A DNA stretch of 16,045 nucleotides from CAYVXE01 sp964455375 (GTDB lineage: Bacteria; Zhuqueibacterota; Zhuqueibacteria; Oceanimicrobiales; Oceanimicrobiaceae). The notes beneath the pieces are model-generated. The model was not told the DNA's origin. It did not search any database and saw only the letters and a program-made list of their open reading frames with translations. The position numbers were made by a program, and so were the translations under genes. The DNA lies in the NCBI GenBank assembly GCA_964455375.1, contig CAYVXE010000096.1:1-16045 (forward strand). The letters are read 5' to 3'. Of the stretch, positions 1 to 7,337 are shown piece by piece; within the stretch, counting starts at the first letter, position 1, and every line of letters starts with the position of its first letter.

Positions 1-131
1 TCGATGACATCCACATTTAACCTTTCTAATTGGGCCGCCATTCGGAGTTTCTCCTCAAGATTCATATTAAACCCCGGCGCTTGTTCGCCGTCTCTAAGCG
101 TCGTATCAAAAATGGTGACCTGCTTCTTCAT
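1..131 (-). CDS. leuA: 2-isopropylmalate synthase, N-terminal fragment (runs off window)
   Basis: The first 43 codons of a gene that continues past the left edge are visible. The ATG at 131 is preceded by AAAGGAGAG, with about 6 nt between the core and the start. The protein begins MKKQVTIFDTTLRDGEQAPG. The DTTLRDGEQxPG motif (residues 9-20) is the metal and acyl-CoA site signature of the 2-isopropylmalate / homocitrate / citramalate synthase family. After it comes the expected helix (NLEEKLRMAAQLERLNVDVI). GEQAPG, rather than the GTQGE of the neighbouring cimA, fits LeuA, which condenses acetyl-CoA with 2-oxoisovalerate as the first committed leucine step. It lies 54 nt behind cimA as the last visible gene of the ilv operon, and leuCDB may follow outside. 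Homocitrate synthase cannot be excluded from 43 residues, but the operon makes LeuA much more likely. Confidence 0.92.
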   Translation of the reverse strand, partial: MKKQVTIFDTTLRDGEQAPGFNMNLEEKLRMAAQLERLNVDVI

Positions 132-185
132 CTGACTCTCCTTTCACTCATGATAATTTTATTATTTCATCCGGTTAACGATGTC

Positions 186-1805
186 TCACAAAAGCACTGT
201 TTCTGCTACCGGTCGTTTTTGTTTGCTTTCCGGTTTCCGGTTTTCCTTCTGCAAAAGAAAATACGAGAACCCGTCCATCAGTGCCTGCCAACTGGCTTCG
301 ATAATATTTTCCGAAACCCCAATGGTGCTCCAGGAGTCCTCATTTGTGGAAGAGTCGATGAGGACACGAACCTTTGCACCTGTGGCGTCTTTTTCATTTA
401 GTACGCGCACCTTATAGTCTGAAAGATGCATTTCCTTTATCTCCGGATAAAACTGACTCAATGCTTTCCGCAAGGCGCGGTCCAACGCATGGACAGGACC
501 ATTCCCTTCGGAAGCCGTGTGCTCAACATGTCCGTTTACCTTCAGACGAATCGTTGCTTCCGAACGCGTGTCATCCGTACCATTTTTTTCGATAATCACG
601 CGAAATCCTTCCAGTTGAAAAAAATCCTGCCACTGCCCGATCATTTTCTGAACCAGAAGTTTAAATGAGGCCTCGGCAGCTTCAAACTGGTAGCCGCTAT
701 TTTCCAACTCCTTCAGATGCTGCACAATAGCGGGCACCTCTTCAGAATGTCTGTCTAACACGATTGACAGTTCCTGAGCCTTGTAGGTAATATTGCTGCG
801 CCCGGACAGGTCCGACACCAGAACCCGCCGTTGATTACCCACCGTTTCCGGTTTGATGTGTTCGTAGGTCCTCGCTTCTTTCATCACCGCACTCACATGC
901 ACACCTCCCTTGTGTGCAAAGGCACTTTTACCCACAAACGCCGCACCATTAGCGGGTGACACATTGGCCACTTCACTGACAAAATGGGAAAGCGCTGCCA
1001 GCTCCTTCAGTCTGCCGGCAGGGACACAGACATAATTCTTTTTCAATTGCAAGTTAGGGATAATGGAACAGAGGTTCGCATTTCCGCAACGCTCGCCATA
1101 GCCATTGACCGTTCCCTGCACATGTGCGCAGCCATTTTCCACAGCGGCAAGTGTGTTGGCCACAGCCAATTCACAGTCGTTGTGCGTATGGATGCCAAGC
1201 TCCGTATCCACAACTTTTTGAACGTGGGAAATGATTTGAACGATCTCCCCGGTTTGACTTCCGCCGTTTGTATCGCACAGCACGAGCACATCCGCACCGC
1301 CACGGGCCGCAGCGTAGAGCGTTTTCAAAGCATAATCAGGGTCGCTTTTGTAGCCATCAAAAAAATGCTCGGCGTCGTAAATAATTTCCTTTCCTCTGTT
1401 TTTGAGGAAGCGAACCGATTTTTCAATCAGGTCGATATTTTCTTCCGGTGAAATGCGCAGCGCCTTTTCCACATGCAGCAGCCACGATTTTCCAAAGATC
1501 GACACCGCAGGCGTTTCAGCCTTCAGAAGCGCCTGCAAATTCGTATCTGTCTCAGGCTGCTTTCCGGCACGCATGGTGCTGCCAAACGCCACAATCTTAG
1601 CGTTCCGAAATGACATTTTTTTTGCACGTTCAAAAAACTGTAAATCTTTCGGATTAGAACCAGGCCAACCACCTTCGATATAATGCATCCCAAAAGCATC
1701 CAGCCGAGTGGCGATACGCAGTTTATCTTCAACGGAGAACGATATTTTTTCGCCTTGCGTTCCGTCTCGCAGCGTCGTGTCAAATAGTTTGATTTGTTTA
1801 TGCAT
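186..1805 (-). CDS. cimA: (R)-citramalate synthase
   Basis: A 539-residue enzyme predicted to condense pyruvate with acetyl-CoA to (R)-citramalate, opening the threonine-independent isoleucine route. It has FDTTLRDGTQGE at residues 8-19 and IEGGWPGSNPKD near 43-54, both typical of the long citramalate synthase family rather than LeuA. A metal-binding HTHND motif lies near residue 205, followed by NGYGERCGNANL. The HMGL-like TIM barrel spans about 1-280. A linker follows, then a C-terminal regulatory/dimerisation domain from about 375 to 520 (the LeuA allosteric type), where isoleucine would be expected to bind. Length matches the family. The start at 1805 has no classical AGGAG; TTGGATT lies 4 nt upstream inside a small hairpin. 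It lies 40 nt behind ilvC and 54 nt ahead of leuA. A paralogous 2-isopropylmalate synthase is the alternative, but leuA is the adjacent gene. Confidence 0.93.
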   Translation of the reverse strand: MHKQIKLFDTTLRDGTQGEKISFSVEDKLRIATRLDAFGMHYIEGGWPGSNPKDLQFFERAKKMSFRNAKIVAFGSTMRAGKQPETDTNLQALLKAETPAVSIFGKSWLLHVEKALRISPEENIDLIEKSVRFLKNRGKEIIYDAEHFFDGYKSDPDYALKTLYAAARGGADVLVLCDTNGGSQTGEIVQIISHVQKVVDTELGIHTHNDCELAVANTLAAVENGCAHVQGTVNGYGERCGNANLCSIIPNLQLKKNYVCVPAGRLKELAALSHFVSEVANVSPANGAAFVGKSAFAHKGGVHVSAVMKEARTYEHIKPETVGNQRRVLVSDLSGRSNITYKAQELSIVLDRHSEEVPAIVQHLKELENSGYQFEAAEASFKLLVQKMIGQWQDFFQLEGFRVIIEKNGTDDTRSEATIRLKVNGHVEHTASEGNGPVHALDRALRKALSQFYPEIKEMHLSDYKVRVLNEKDATGAKVRVLIDSSTNEDSWSTIGVSENIIEASWQALMDGFSYFLLQKENRKPESKQKRPVAETVLL

Positions 1806-1824
1806 GTTTAATCCAATTTAAACC

Positions 1825-1840
1825 GTGGATTGCAATCCAC
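1825..1840. repeat. Perfect 16-bp palindrome in the ilvC-cimA gap
   Basis: GTGGATTGCAATCCAC is a perfect palindrome 5 nt past the ilvC stop codon. In the minus-strand RNA it can fold as a 6-bp stem with a UGCA loop. Its AATCCA arm can also pair with TGGATT just before the cimA ATG (1809-1814). That second TGGATT lies in the loop and stem of another small inverted repeat, GTTTAA/TTAAAC, next to the start codon. This may influence cimA translation or mRNA processing. Function is not shown. Confidence 0.5.
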
Positions 1841-1845
1841 CCTGC

Positions 1846-2841
1846 TTATGAACGACTTTTTATCCAGGACATCATTTCACGCAGATTCTTGCCGACCTTT
1901 TCGATTTGTAATTCAGCATGCTCGCGTCGCGACGCCTTCAACACCGGCTGTCCTGCTTTGTTCTCCAGAATCCAGTCTCTTGCAAAAGAACCGTCACGCA
2001 CAGCTTGCAGGATGCCTTGCATTCGCTTTTTTGTCTCTTCAGTCACAACTTCAGGACCACGTGTCATACCACCGTATTCGGCCGTTTCGCTCACAGAATA
2101 ATACATGCGTGAAATTCCACCTTCATAGAAAAGATCGACGATGAGTTTCATTTCATGCAAACACTCAAAATAAGCTATTTCAGGCTGATATCCGGCATTC
2201 ACAAGCGTTTCGAATCCGGCTTTAATAAGCTCGGTCACACCGCCGCACAACACTGCCTGCTCGCCAAACAAATCGGTTTCGGTCTCTTCCTTAAATGTCG
2301 TTTCGATGACACCGGCACGCGTGCCGCCGATCCCCTTCCCGTAAGCAAGAGCCAGTTGTTTCGCCTGCTTCGTCGCATCCTGAAAAACTGCTAATAAACA
2401 TGGTACGCCACCGCCTTCCGTATAAACACGACGGACTAAATGTCCCGGACCCTTCGGCGCTATCATGAACACATCCACATCCTCGGGCGGCACAATCTGG
2501 TTAAAATGGATGTTAAAGCCATGCGCAAAAGCCAGTGCATTCCCGGGCTGCAAGTTAGGCCGAATATCTTGTTCATACACATCCGCCTGTGTTTGATCCG
2601 GCAGCAACATCATCACCACGTCCCCGCGTTTTGCTGCTTCTGCGGTTTCAGCGACTTGCAAACCAGCGGCTTCCGCTTGTGACCAGGATTTACTGTCCTT
2701 TCTGAGTCCGACGACAACATCAACACCGCTATCTTTCAGATTCAGCGCATGCGCATGCCCCTGACTTCCGTAGCCAAGTACGGCAACCGTTTTCCCGGAT
2801 AATAAACTTAAATCTGCTTCTTTATCATAAAATAATTTCAT
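1846..2841 (-). CDS. ilvC: Ketol-acid reductoisomerase (NADP+), class I
   Basis: A 331-residue enzyme that isomerises and reduces 2-acetolactate or 2-aceto-2-hydroxybutyrate to the dihydroxy acid, using NADPH and Mg2+. The N-terminal Rossmann fold shows GYGSQGHAHALNL (residues 23-35). LRKDSKSW follows at 46-53; its Arg47, Ser50 and Ser52 are the positions that usually hold the NADPH 2'-phosphate. The helical C-terminal domain carries DLFGEQAVLCGG (about 189-200), with the two-metal Asp/Glu ligands, and the ECLHEMKLIVDL segment. The length is that of class I (short) enzymes. The start at 2841 has AAAGGAAACCCCA upstream, an adequate ribosome binding site. A 102-nt gap separates it from ilvN. 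That gap is AT-rich, holds a TCAGATCTGA palindrome at 2899-2908, and shows no gene or convincing terminator, so read-through from ilvN is likely. Confidence 0.97.
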   Translation of the reverse strand: MKLFYDKEADLSLLSGKTVAVLGYGSQGHAHALNLKDSGVDVVVGLRKDSKSWSQAEAAGLQVAETAEAAKRGDVVMMLLPDQTQADVYEQDIRPNLQPGNALAFAHGFNIHFNQIVPPEDVDVFMIAPKGPGHLVRRVYTEGGGVPCLLAVFQDATKQAKQLALAYGKGIGGTRAGVIETTFKEETETDLFGEQAVLCGGVTELIKAGFETLVNAGYQPEIAYFECLHEMKLIVDLFYEGGISRMYYSVSETAEYGGMTRGPEVVTEETKKRMQGILQAVRDGSFARDWILENKAGQPVLKASRREHAELQIEKVGKNLREMMSWIKSRS

Positions 2842-2943
2842 TGGGGTTTCCTTTCTAATCTGATGATTTTTAAAAATTTTAGTAAAACAATCATGCGTTC
2901 AGATCTGATCTTTTTATTCTTCATTTTCAATTCATAATTCACC

Positions 2944-3432
2944 TCAGGTTTCTCCTTTAAATTCCCGCTTCAGGGCCACACTGCCGGTTCTTGCGACTTC
3001 TTTGAGTCCAAATGGTTTTATCATACTGATGGCAGCATCGACTTTATCTTTACTTCCGGTCACTTCTATCGTAAGTGTTTTAGGGGTAATGTCTATAATT
3101 TTCGCCCGGAAAACATCGATGATTTGCATGATTTCGGAGCGCGTCGTATGCGATGCACTGACTTTAATCAGCGCCAGTCCTCTTTCAACAAAAGGAATAG
3201 TCGTCAGGTCCACCACTTTTGTGACGTCGATTATTTTGTACAGTTGTTTGGTAATTTGCTCGATAATCTGATCATCGCCACTCGCTGTGATGGTAACACG
3301 CGCCATTCCGGGCTCTTCGCCCTCTCCGAAACTGATACTGTCTATACGATAGCCTCTACCGCTGAATAAGCCGACGATGCGCGAAAGTGCATTAAAACTA
3401 TGTTCAACAGCTACTGAAATTGTATGCCTCAT
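2944..3432 (-). CDS. ilvN: Acetolactate synthase small (regulatory) subunit
   Basis: A 162-residue regulatory partner of IlvB, of IlvN/IlvH type and the normal length for the short form. An N-terminal ACT domain (about 1-76) is followed by the ALS_ss C-terminal domain (about 80-160, with IIDITPKTLTIEVTGS). The start codon overlaps the ilvB stop as ATGA (3429-3432), implying translational coupling and 1:1 synthesis. The ACT domain is unusual. Aligned without gaps to E. coli IlvH, the valine-site residues Asn11, Gly14 and Asn29 are replaced by His11, Asn14 and Arg29 (EHSFNALSR and GRGYRIDS). The rest of the first helix (ALSR..GLFS.RGY.I.S) is conserved, so the domain should fold and bind IlvB. 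Valine feedback may be weakened or changed; that is inference from family knowledge. Confidence 0.97.
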   Translation of the reverse strand: MRHTISVAVEHSFNALSRIVGLFSGRGYRIDSISFGEGEEPGMARVTITASGDDQIIEQITKQLYKIIDVTKVVDLTTIPFVERGLALIKVSASHTTRSEIMQIIDVFRAKIIDITPKTLTIEVTGSKDKVDAAISMIKPFGLKEVARTGSVALKREFKGET

Positions 3433-5204
3433 ATTATCTCTCCTTCAACCATTTCCTGAAGCGCTGCACCTGCCGGTACAATTGGATAAACATTCTCTTC
3501 CTTTGCGACAATGAAATCCATAACAACCGGCCTATCGTTTATTTTCATACTCTCGGTTAAGGCTTTTTCAACGTCATTCGGTGATTCTATGCGCATGGCT
3601 GCAGCGCCATAACTCTCAGCTAATTTCACAAAATCCGGATTCCCGTTTTCCAAAACTGAATGCGAGTAGCGCCCTCCAAAAAACATTTCCTGCCATTGCC
3701 GAACCATCCCCAGGTAGCCATTATTCAGGATAACCACTTTCACAGGCACTTTATTTTCCACTGCAGTCGCTAATTCAGAACACGTCATTTGAAATCCACC
3801 ATCCCCTGAAACGCAAAAGACTGTCCGGTCAGGCCTTCCAATGGCCGCGCCCATAGCGGCGGGAAACCCATACCCCATGGTTCCCAGCCCACCGGAGGTT
3901 AAGATGGAGCGAGGCTGGTTAAATTTATAATACTGAGCAACCCACATTTGATGTTGCCCAACATCCGTAACAACAATTGCGTTACCATTTGTAACCCCGG
4001 AAATTTTTTGGATCACAAACTGCGGCATGATGGTATCGCCCTGTTGTTTGTATTTCAGGGGATGTCTTTGTTTCCATTCCGAAATAGTATTTTTCCACTG
4101 CTCTATTGCAGGTCTCCGCACTAATTTTGTCAGCACCGGTAGAATCTTTTTCACATGTCCAACGATGGGGACGTCGATGGTAACATTCTTACTGATACTG
4201 GCCGGGTCTATGTCGATGTGTATTTTTTGGGAATTTGGTGAGAAGCTATCCAGGCGCCCGGTTACTCTGTCGTCGAAGCGTGCGCCAATGGCAATTAAAA
4301 CATCACACTCGCTAATCGCCATATTGGCGTACCAGGTTCCGTGCATTCCAAGCATTCCCAACGACAAAGGATCATTTTCAGGGAAGGCTCCCAGTCCCAT
4401 CAATGTTGTTGTTACCGGCACCGAGGCTTTACGGGTCAATTCGGTTAATTCCTGTGCAGCGTTCCCGGAAATAACACCGCCACCAGCGTAAATTAACGGG
4501 CGTTTTGCCTTGTTCAAAAGTTCAGCAGCTTTGATGATTTTTGAATAATGGCCTTCATTCGAGGGTTTGTATCCTCTGATACTTATCTTATGCTTGCTTT
4601 TGTAAACGCCCTTGTCATTAAGCATATCTTTCGGCAAATCGACTAAGACCGGTCCCGGTCTGCCGGTTTTTGCAATATGGAATGCTTCGTGCACAACCTC
4701 CGCCAGGTTGCTGACATCTTTCACCAGATAACTGTGTTTGGTGATAGGTCGTGTAATGCCCACAATATCCGCTTCCTGAAAGGCGTCATTACCCATGAGT
4801 GCTGCCGGCACCTGACCGGTAAAAACGACGATAGGTATGGAATCCATGTAAGCTGTGGCGATGCCTGTCACCGTGTTCGTCGCTCCCGGCCCTGACGTAA
4901 CCAACACAACCCCAGGTTTGCCCGTGGCACGTGCATAACCATCAGCCGCGTGCGTGCCCCCTTGCTCATGCCGGATGAGAACATGTCTGAAGCCATTCGA
5001 TTTTTTGTGAATCTCATCATACAAACCAAGCACCACACCGCCGGGATACCCAAATACAACCTCGACATCTTCATCGAGCAATGCCTGCAAAAGAATTTTC
5101 GACCCTGTTAAGACAACCGACTCCGATTTTTCTGACAAAGACTTGTCGTAAAAATCACCCTTTGCAACCATTTTAGATTTCCTTTCGGCAGTTACGGATT
5201 CCAT
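3429..5204 (-). CDS. ilvB: Acetolactate synthase large (catalytic) subunit
   Basis: A 591-residue ThDP-dependent catalytic subunit that joins two pyruvates to 2-acetolactate, or pyruvate and 2-oxobutyrate to 2-aceto-2-hydroxybutyrate. Visible are VVFGYPGG (residues 49-56), the ThDP-activating Glu80 in RHEQGGTHAADGYARATG, the central FAD-binding-type domain, and near residue 465 the GDGGFQMTCSELATA..LNN motif that holds Mg2+ and the diphosphate. The GMVRQWQEMFF stretch that follows is typical of anabolic AHAS. The ATG at 5204 is preceded by GAGGGATGAATC. An internal ATG at codon 12 also has an AAGGAAA site, so a start 33 bases shorter is possible; the first 30 residues are not conserved family sequence. 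It lies 53 nt behind ilvD and overlaps ilvN by 4 bases. Confidence 0.97.
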   Translation of the reverse strand: MESVTAERKSKMVAKGDFYDKSLSEKSESVVLTGSKILLQALLDEDVEVVFGYPGGVVLGLYDEIHKKSNGFRHVLIRHEQGGTHAADGYARATGKPGVVLVTSGPGATNTVTGIATAYMDSIPIVVFTGQVPAALMGNDAFQEADIVGITRPITKHSYLVKDVSNLAEVVHEAFHIAKTGRPGPVLVDLPKDMLNDKGVYKSKHKISIRGYKPSNEGHYSKIIKAAELLNKAKRPLIYAGGGVISGNAAQELTELTRKASVPVTTTLMGLGAFPENDPLSLGMLGMHGTWYANMAISECDVLIAIGARFDDRVTGRLDSFSPNSQKIHIDIDPASISKNVTIDVPIVGHVKKILPVLTKLVRRPAIEQWKNTISEWKQRHPLKYKQQGDTIMPQFVIQKISGVTNGNAIVVTDVGQHQMWVAQYYKFNQPRSILTSGGLGTMGYGFPAAMGAAIGRPDRTVFCVSGDGGFQMTCSELATAVENKVPVKVVILNNGYLGMVRQWQEMFFGGRYSHSVLENGNPDFVKLAESYGAAAMRIESPNDVEKALTESMKINDRPVVMDFIVAKEENVYPIVPAGAALQEMVEGEII

Positions 5205-5257
5205 GATTCATCCCTCACTCAATTTAATTATTTTGACTTCCTATTTATTCTTGCTCG

Positions 5258-6940
5258 TTATTTGGAAACTCCATTCACTGCCAAAACAGCTCCTGTATTG
5301 GCAGATGTCACCATAGCAGCGTATCGACGCAACCAACTGGAGGTCACTTTTAATTCAGGCGCCTTCCATTGAGATTTCCGTCGCCGTAACTCATCGTCGG
5401 AAAGTTCAACCTCTAATTTTTTGTTTGGAATATCGACGAAAATGATATCTCCCTGTTGCAGCAACCCGATGCGACCACCGGCAGCCGCTTCCGGGGAGAC
5501 ATGCCCGATACAGGCGCCGCGGGTGCCGCCGGAAAAACGGCCGTCCGTAATCAGAGCAACTTTTTCACCCAACCCCATTCCCATGATATTTGCAGTGGGC
5601 GCCAACATTTCCTGCATTCCCGGGCCACCCCGGGGACCTTCATAGCGAATGACAACCACATCGCCTGCCTGCACTTTGCCACCAAGAATCCCGGCATTTG
5701 CCTCTTCCTGGGATTCAAAAATGACTGCAGGCCCACGATGCCTTAACATTTTGGAAGTTACGCCTGCGGCTTTTACGACGGCACCGTCGGGGGCTAAATT
5801 ACCGAAAAGAATGGCCAGGCCGCCGGTTTGACTGTATGCATTTTCCAGAGGGCGGATAACCTCCGCATCTTTAATTTCAGATTCAGCAACATTTTCGCCA
5901 ATGGTTTTCAGGGTGACACTTTTTTGACTCAAATTAAGCAGACCTGTTGTCTTGCCGAGTTCCTTTAAAATCGCACTGATGCCACCAGCACGATGCACAT
6001 CTTCCATGTGCCAGTGGGAAGAAGGCGACACCTTACACAAGTTCGGAACTTTCTCTGAGAGTTGATTGATGCGTTCAAGTGGATAGTCAACACCGGCTTC
6101 CCTGGCAATGGCAAGCGCATGCAGAACCGTATTTGTGGAACCGCCCATCGCCATATCGAGGACGAAAGCATTATCTAACGCCGAAGCGGTGATGATATCC
6201 CGTGGTTTCAGGTCGGCTTTGATGAGGTCGATTATTTTTCCTGCTGCCTGGTGCAGTAAATCACGTCGTTCCTGTGATGTCGCAAGATAGGTTCCGTTCC
6301 CCGGCAATGCCATGCCAAGCGCCTCCATGAGGCAATTCATGGAATTCGCAGTAAACATGCCGGAACAGGAGCCGCAGGTGGGGCAACCGAAATCCTCTAA
6401 TTCTTTAAGTTCAGCGCTGCTTATTTTCCCGGATTGGTAAGCCCCCACCCCTTCGAACACAGAAATCAAATCTACAGTTTTGCCGGAAGGTGTCTTGCCA
6501 GCTTCCATAGGACCCCCGCTGACAAAAATTGTTGGGATGTTTACACGCATGGCACCCATGAGCATGCCGGGTACAATTTTATCGCAGTTTGGAATGCAGA
6601 TCATGCCGTCCAACTGGTGTGCCATGGCCACGGTTTCCACAGAATCGGCAATGAGTTCACGACTGGGGAGAGAATATTTCATGCCGTCATGCCCCATGGC
6701 AATGCCATCATCCACACCGATGGTGTTGAATTCGAACGGCACACCACCAGCTTCACGGACGGCTTCTTTCACAATCCGTCCCAACTCCTGCAAATGTACA
6801 TGACCGGGAATAATTTCGATGAAAGAGTTACAAATTCCGATAAAGGGTTTTGAAAAATCTTCATCCTGCACACCACATGCTTTAAGCAAGCTGCGGTGCG
6901 GCGCCCGTTCAAACCCTTTTTTGATTGTATCGCTGCGCAT
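5258..6940 (-). CDS. ilvD: Dihydroxy-acid dehydratase
   Basis: A 560-residue Fe-S dehydratase converting 2,3-dihydroxy-isovalerate and -3-methylvalerate to the 2-oxo acids that precede valine/leucine and isoleucine. Cluster cysteines are seen in IPNCDKIVPG (Cys119) and CGSCSGMFTANSMN (Cys192). The position that is a third cysteine in [2Fe-2S] dehydratases reads PGHVHL here, as in E. coli IlvD. An oxygen-sensitive [4Fe-4S]-type enzyme is therefore likely. It also has GGSTNTVLHALAIA, YEGPRGGPGMQEM and the DGRFSGGTRG signature near residues 470-480. The length is normal. The start ATG at 6940 has a strong AGAGGTCA site ending 3 nt before it. That site is the third segment of the putative attenuator in the leader. 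First structural gene of the operon. Confidence 0.97.
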   Translation of the reverse strand: MRSDTIKKGFERAPHRSLLKACGVQDEDFSKPFIGICNSFIEIIPGHVHLQELGRIVKEAVREAGGVPFEFNTIGVDDGIAMGHDGMKYSLPSRELIADSVETVAMAHQLDGMICIPNCDKIVPGMLMGAMRVNIPTIFVSGGPMEAGKTPSGKTVDLISVFEGVGAYQSGKISSAELKELEDFGCPTCGSCSGMFTANSMNCLMEALGMALPGNGTYLATSQERRDLLHQAAGKIIDLIKADLKPRDIITASALDNAFVLDMAMGGSTNTVLHALAIAREAGVDYPLERINQLSEKVPNLCKVSPSSHWHMEDVHRAGGISAILKELGKTTGLLNLSQKSVTLKTIGENVAESEIKDAEVIRPLENAYSQTGGLAILFGNLAPDGAVVKAAGVTSKMLRHRGPAVIFESQEEANAGILGGKVQAGDVVVIRYEGPRGGPGMQEMLAPTANIMGMGLGEKVALITDGRFSGGTRGACIGHVSPEAAAGGRIGLLQQGDIIFVDIPNKKLEVELSDDELRRRKSQWKAPELKVTSSWLRRYAAMVTSANTGAVLAVNGVSK

Positions 6941-6942
6941 CG

Positions 6943-7097
6943 TTGACCTCTTACATTAAATTTTATGAAAAAAGACGTTCTTTTCTCAGAGGTCAATTCT
7001 GAAATTTTGTTTTGGGTTAAGCTTATAAAAAGGTTACAACGTTTTTGATTTTAGAAATGACCTCTGGTTTTTATTATCCTAATAAAATTAGGCCAGA
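6943..7097 (-). promoter_or_regulatory. Putative ilv translational attenuator: competing leader hairpins, one hiding the ilvD ribosome binding site
   Basis: In the minus-strand RNA three complementary segments follow the leader peptide gene. Segment 1 (7058-7066, CAGAGGTCA) starts 7 nt after the leader stop. Segment 2 (6987-6996) reads TTGACCTCTG. Segment 3 (6943-6951, AGAGGTCAA) contains the ilvD Shine-Dalgarno. 1:2 gives 9 perfect pairs and extends with TTCT/AGAA and AAAT/ATTT, with two 1x1 mismatches, to 17 pairs (7048-7066 with 6987-7005). 2:3 gives 9 perfect pairs and encloses a hairpin GAGAAAAGA-ACG-TCTTTTTTC (6967-6987). Segment 0, at the end of the leader gene (CCTAAT/ATTAGG at 7078-7092, and TCTGG at 7093-7097, which can pair with CCAGA of segment 1), could act as protector. 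No stem is followed by a free U-run, so control of ilvD translation is favoured over termination. The pairings are seen; the mechanism is inferred. Confidence 0.68.
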
Positions 7098-7211
7098 AAT
7101 CACTCCTATAATAAGGAGGGTAATAATTAAGACGAGACTAATCAAATTCACAATGCGTAATTCGCCAATGTTTAAGCTGGTGAAAAAAATTGTGAATGGA
7201 TTAGATGTCAT
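7074..7211 (-). CDS. ilv leader peptide (45 aa, Ile/Leu/Val-rich)
   Basis: A 45-codon frame runs from the ATG at 7211 to tandem TAA TAA stops (7074-7076, then 7071-7073). It begins MTSNPFTIFFTSLNIGELR. From residue 20 on it is almost only branched-chain residues: 19 of residues 20-44 are Ile, Leu or Val, including LVLII (26-30), LLII (32-35) and LILL (41-44). It begins about 30 nt after a consensus promoter and ends 7 nt before segment 1 of the attenuator. This matches the architecture of E. coli ilv/leu leaders: ribosomes would stall here when charged Ile-, Leu- or Val-tRNA is short. There is no clear Shine-Dalgarno; upstream is CATCAATTTAAA. The alternative is a small single-pass membrane protein, since residues 20-44 would also pass as a transmembrane helix. 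Position and downstream pairing favour a leader peptide. Confidence 0.7.
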   Translation of the reverse strand: MTSNPFTIFFTSLNIGELRIVNLISLVLIITLLIIGVISGLILLG

Positions 7212-7246
7212 TTTAAATTGATGATAGTTAAGAAATATTAGCGGTG

Positions 7247-7275
7247 AATATATAGAATTAATTATCCGATGTCAA
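7247..7275 (-). promoter_or_regulatory. Sigma70-type promoter of the ilv operon
   Basis: On the minus strand a perfect -35 TTGACA (7270-7275) is followed, after exactly 17 nt, by TATATT (7247-7252) as -10. Transcription would start near 7239-7242. That leaves about 30 nt before the leader peptide ATG and about 300 nt before ilvD. An intrinsic terminator at 7376-7403 separates it from upstream transcription. It is the best promoter match in the window. Confidence 0.78.
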
Positions 7276-7337
7276 GAAAAAAATAAACCTTCTGTAAAAT
7301 ATTTTCCTTTTTTATTGATTCTACATCAAATTGGCAA

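Noticed and set aside
984..1451. Long plus-strand open frames, for example 984-1451, 4027-4491, 6434-6853 and 9987-10469
   Set aside because: They lie antisense inside well-recognised minus-strand genes, have no plausible protein features or ribosome binding sites, and reflect the codon structure of the genes opposite.
2842..2943. Separate promoter or terminator in the ilvN-ilvC gap
   Set aside because: The gap is AT-rich with a short TCAGATCTGA palindrome, but no stem with a T-run and no convincing -35/-10 pair was found on the minus strand.
6967..6987. Hairpin GAGAAAAGA-ACG-TCTTTTTTC as an intrinsic terminator in the ilvD leader
   Set aside because: The U residues are inside the stem, the stem is A-U rich, and no free U-run follows. 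It fits better as a hairpin nested inside the 2:3 pairing.
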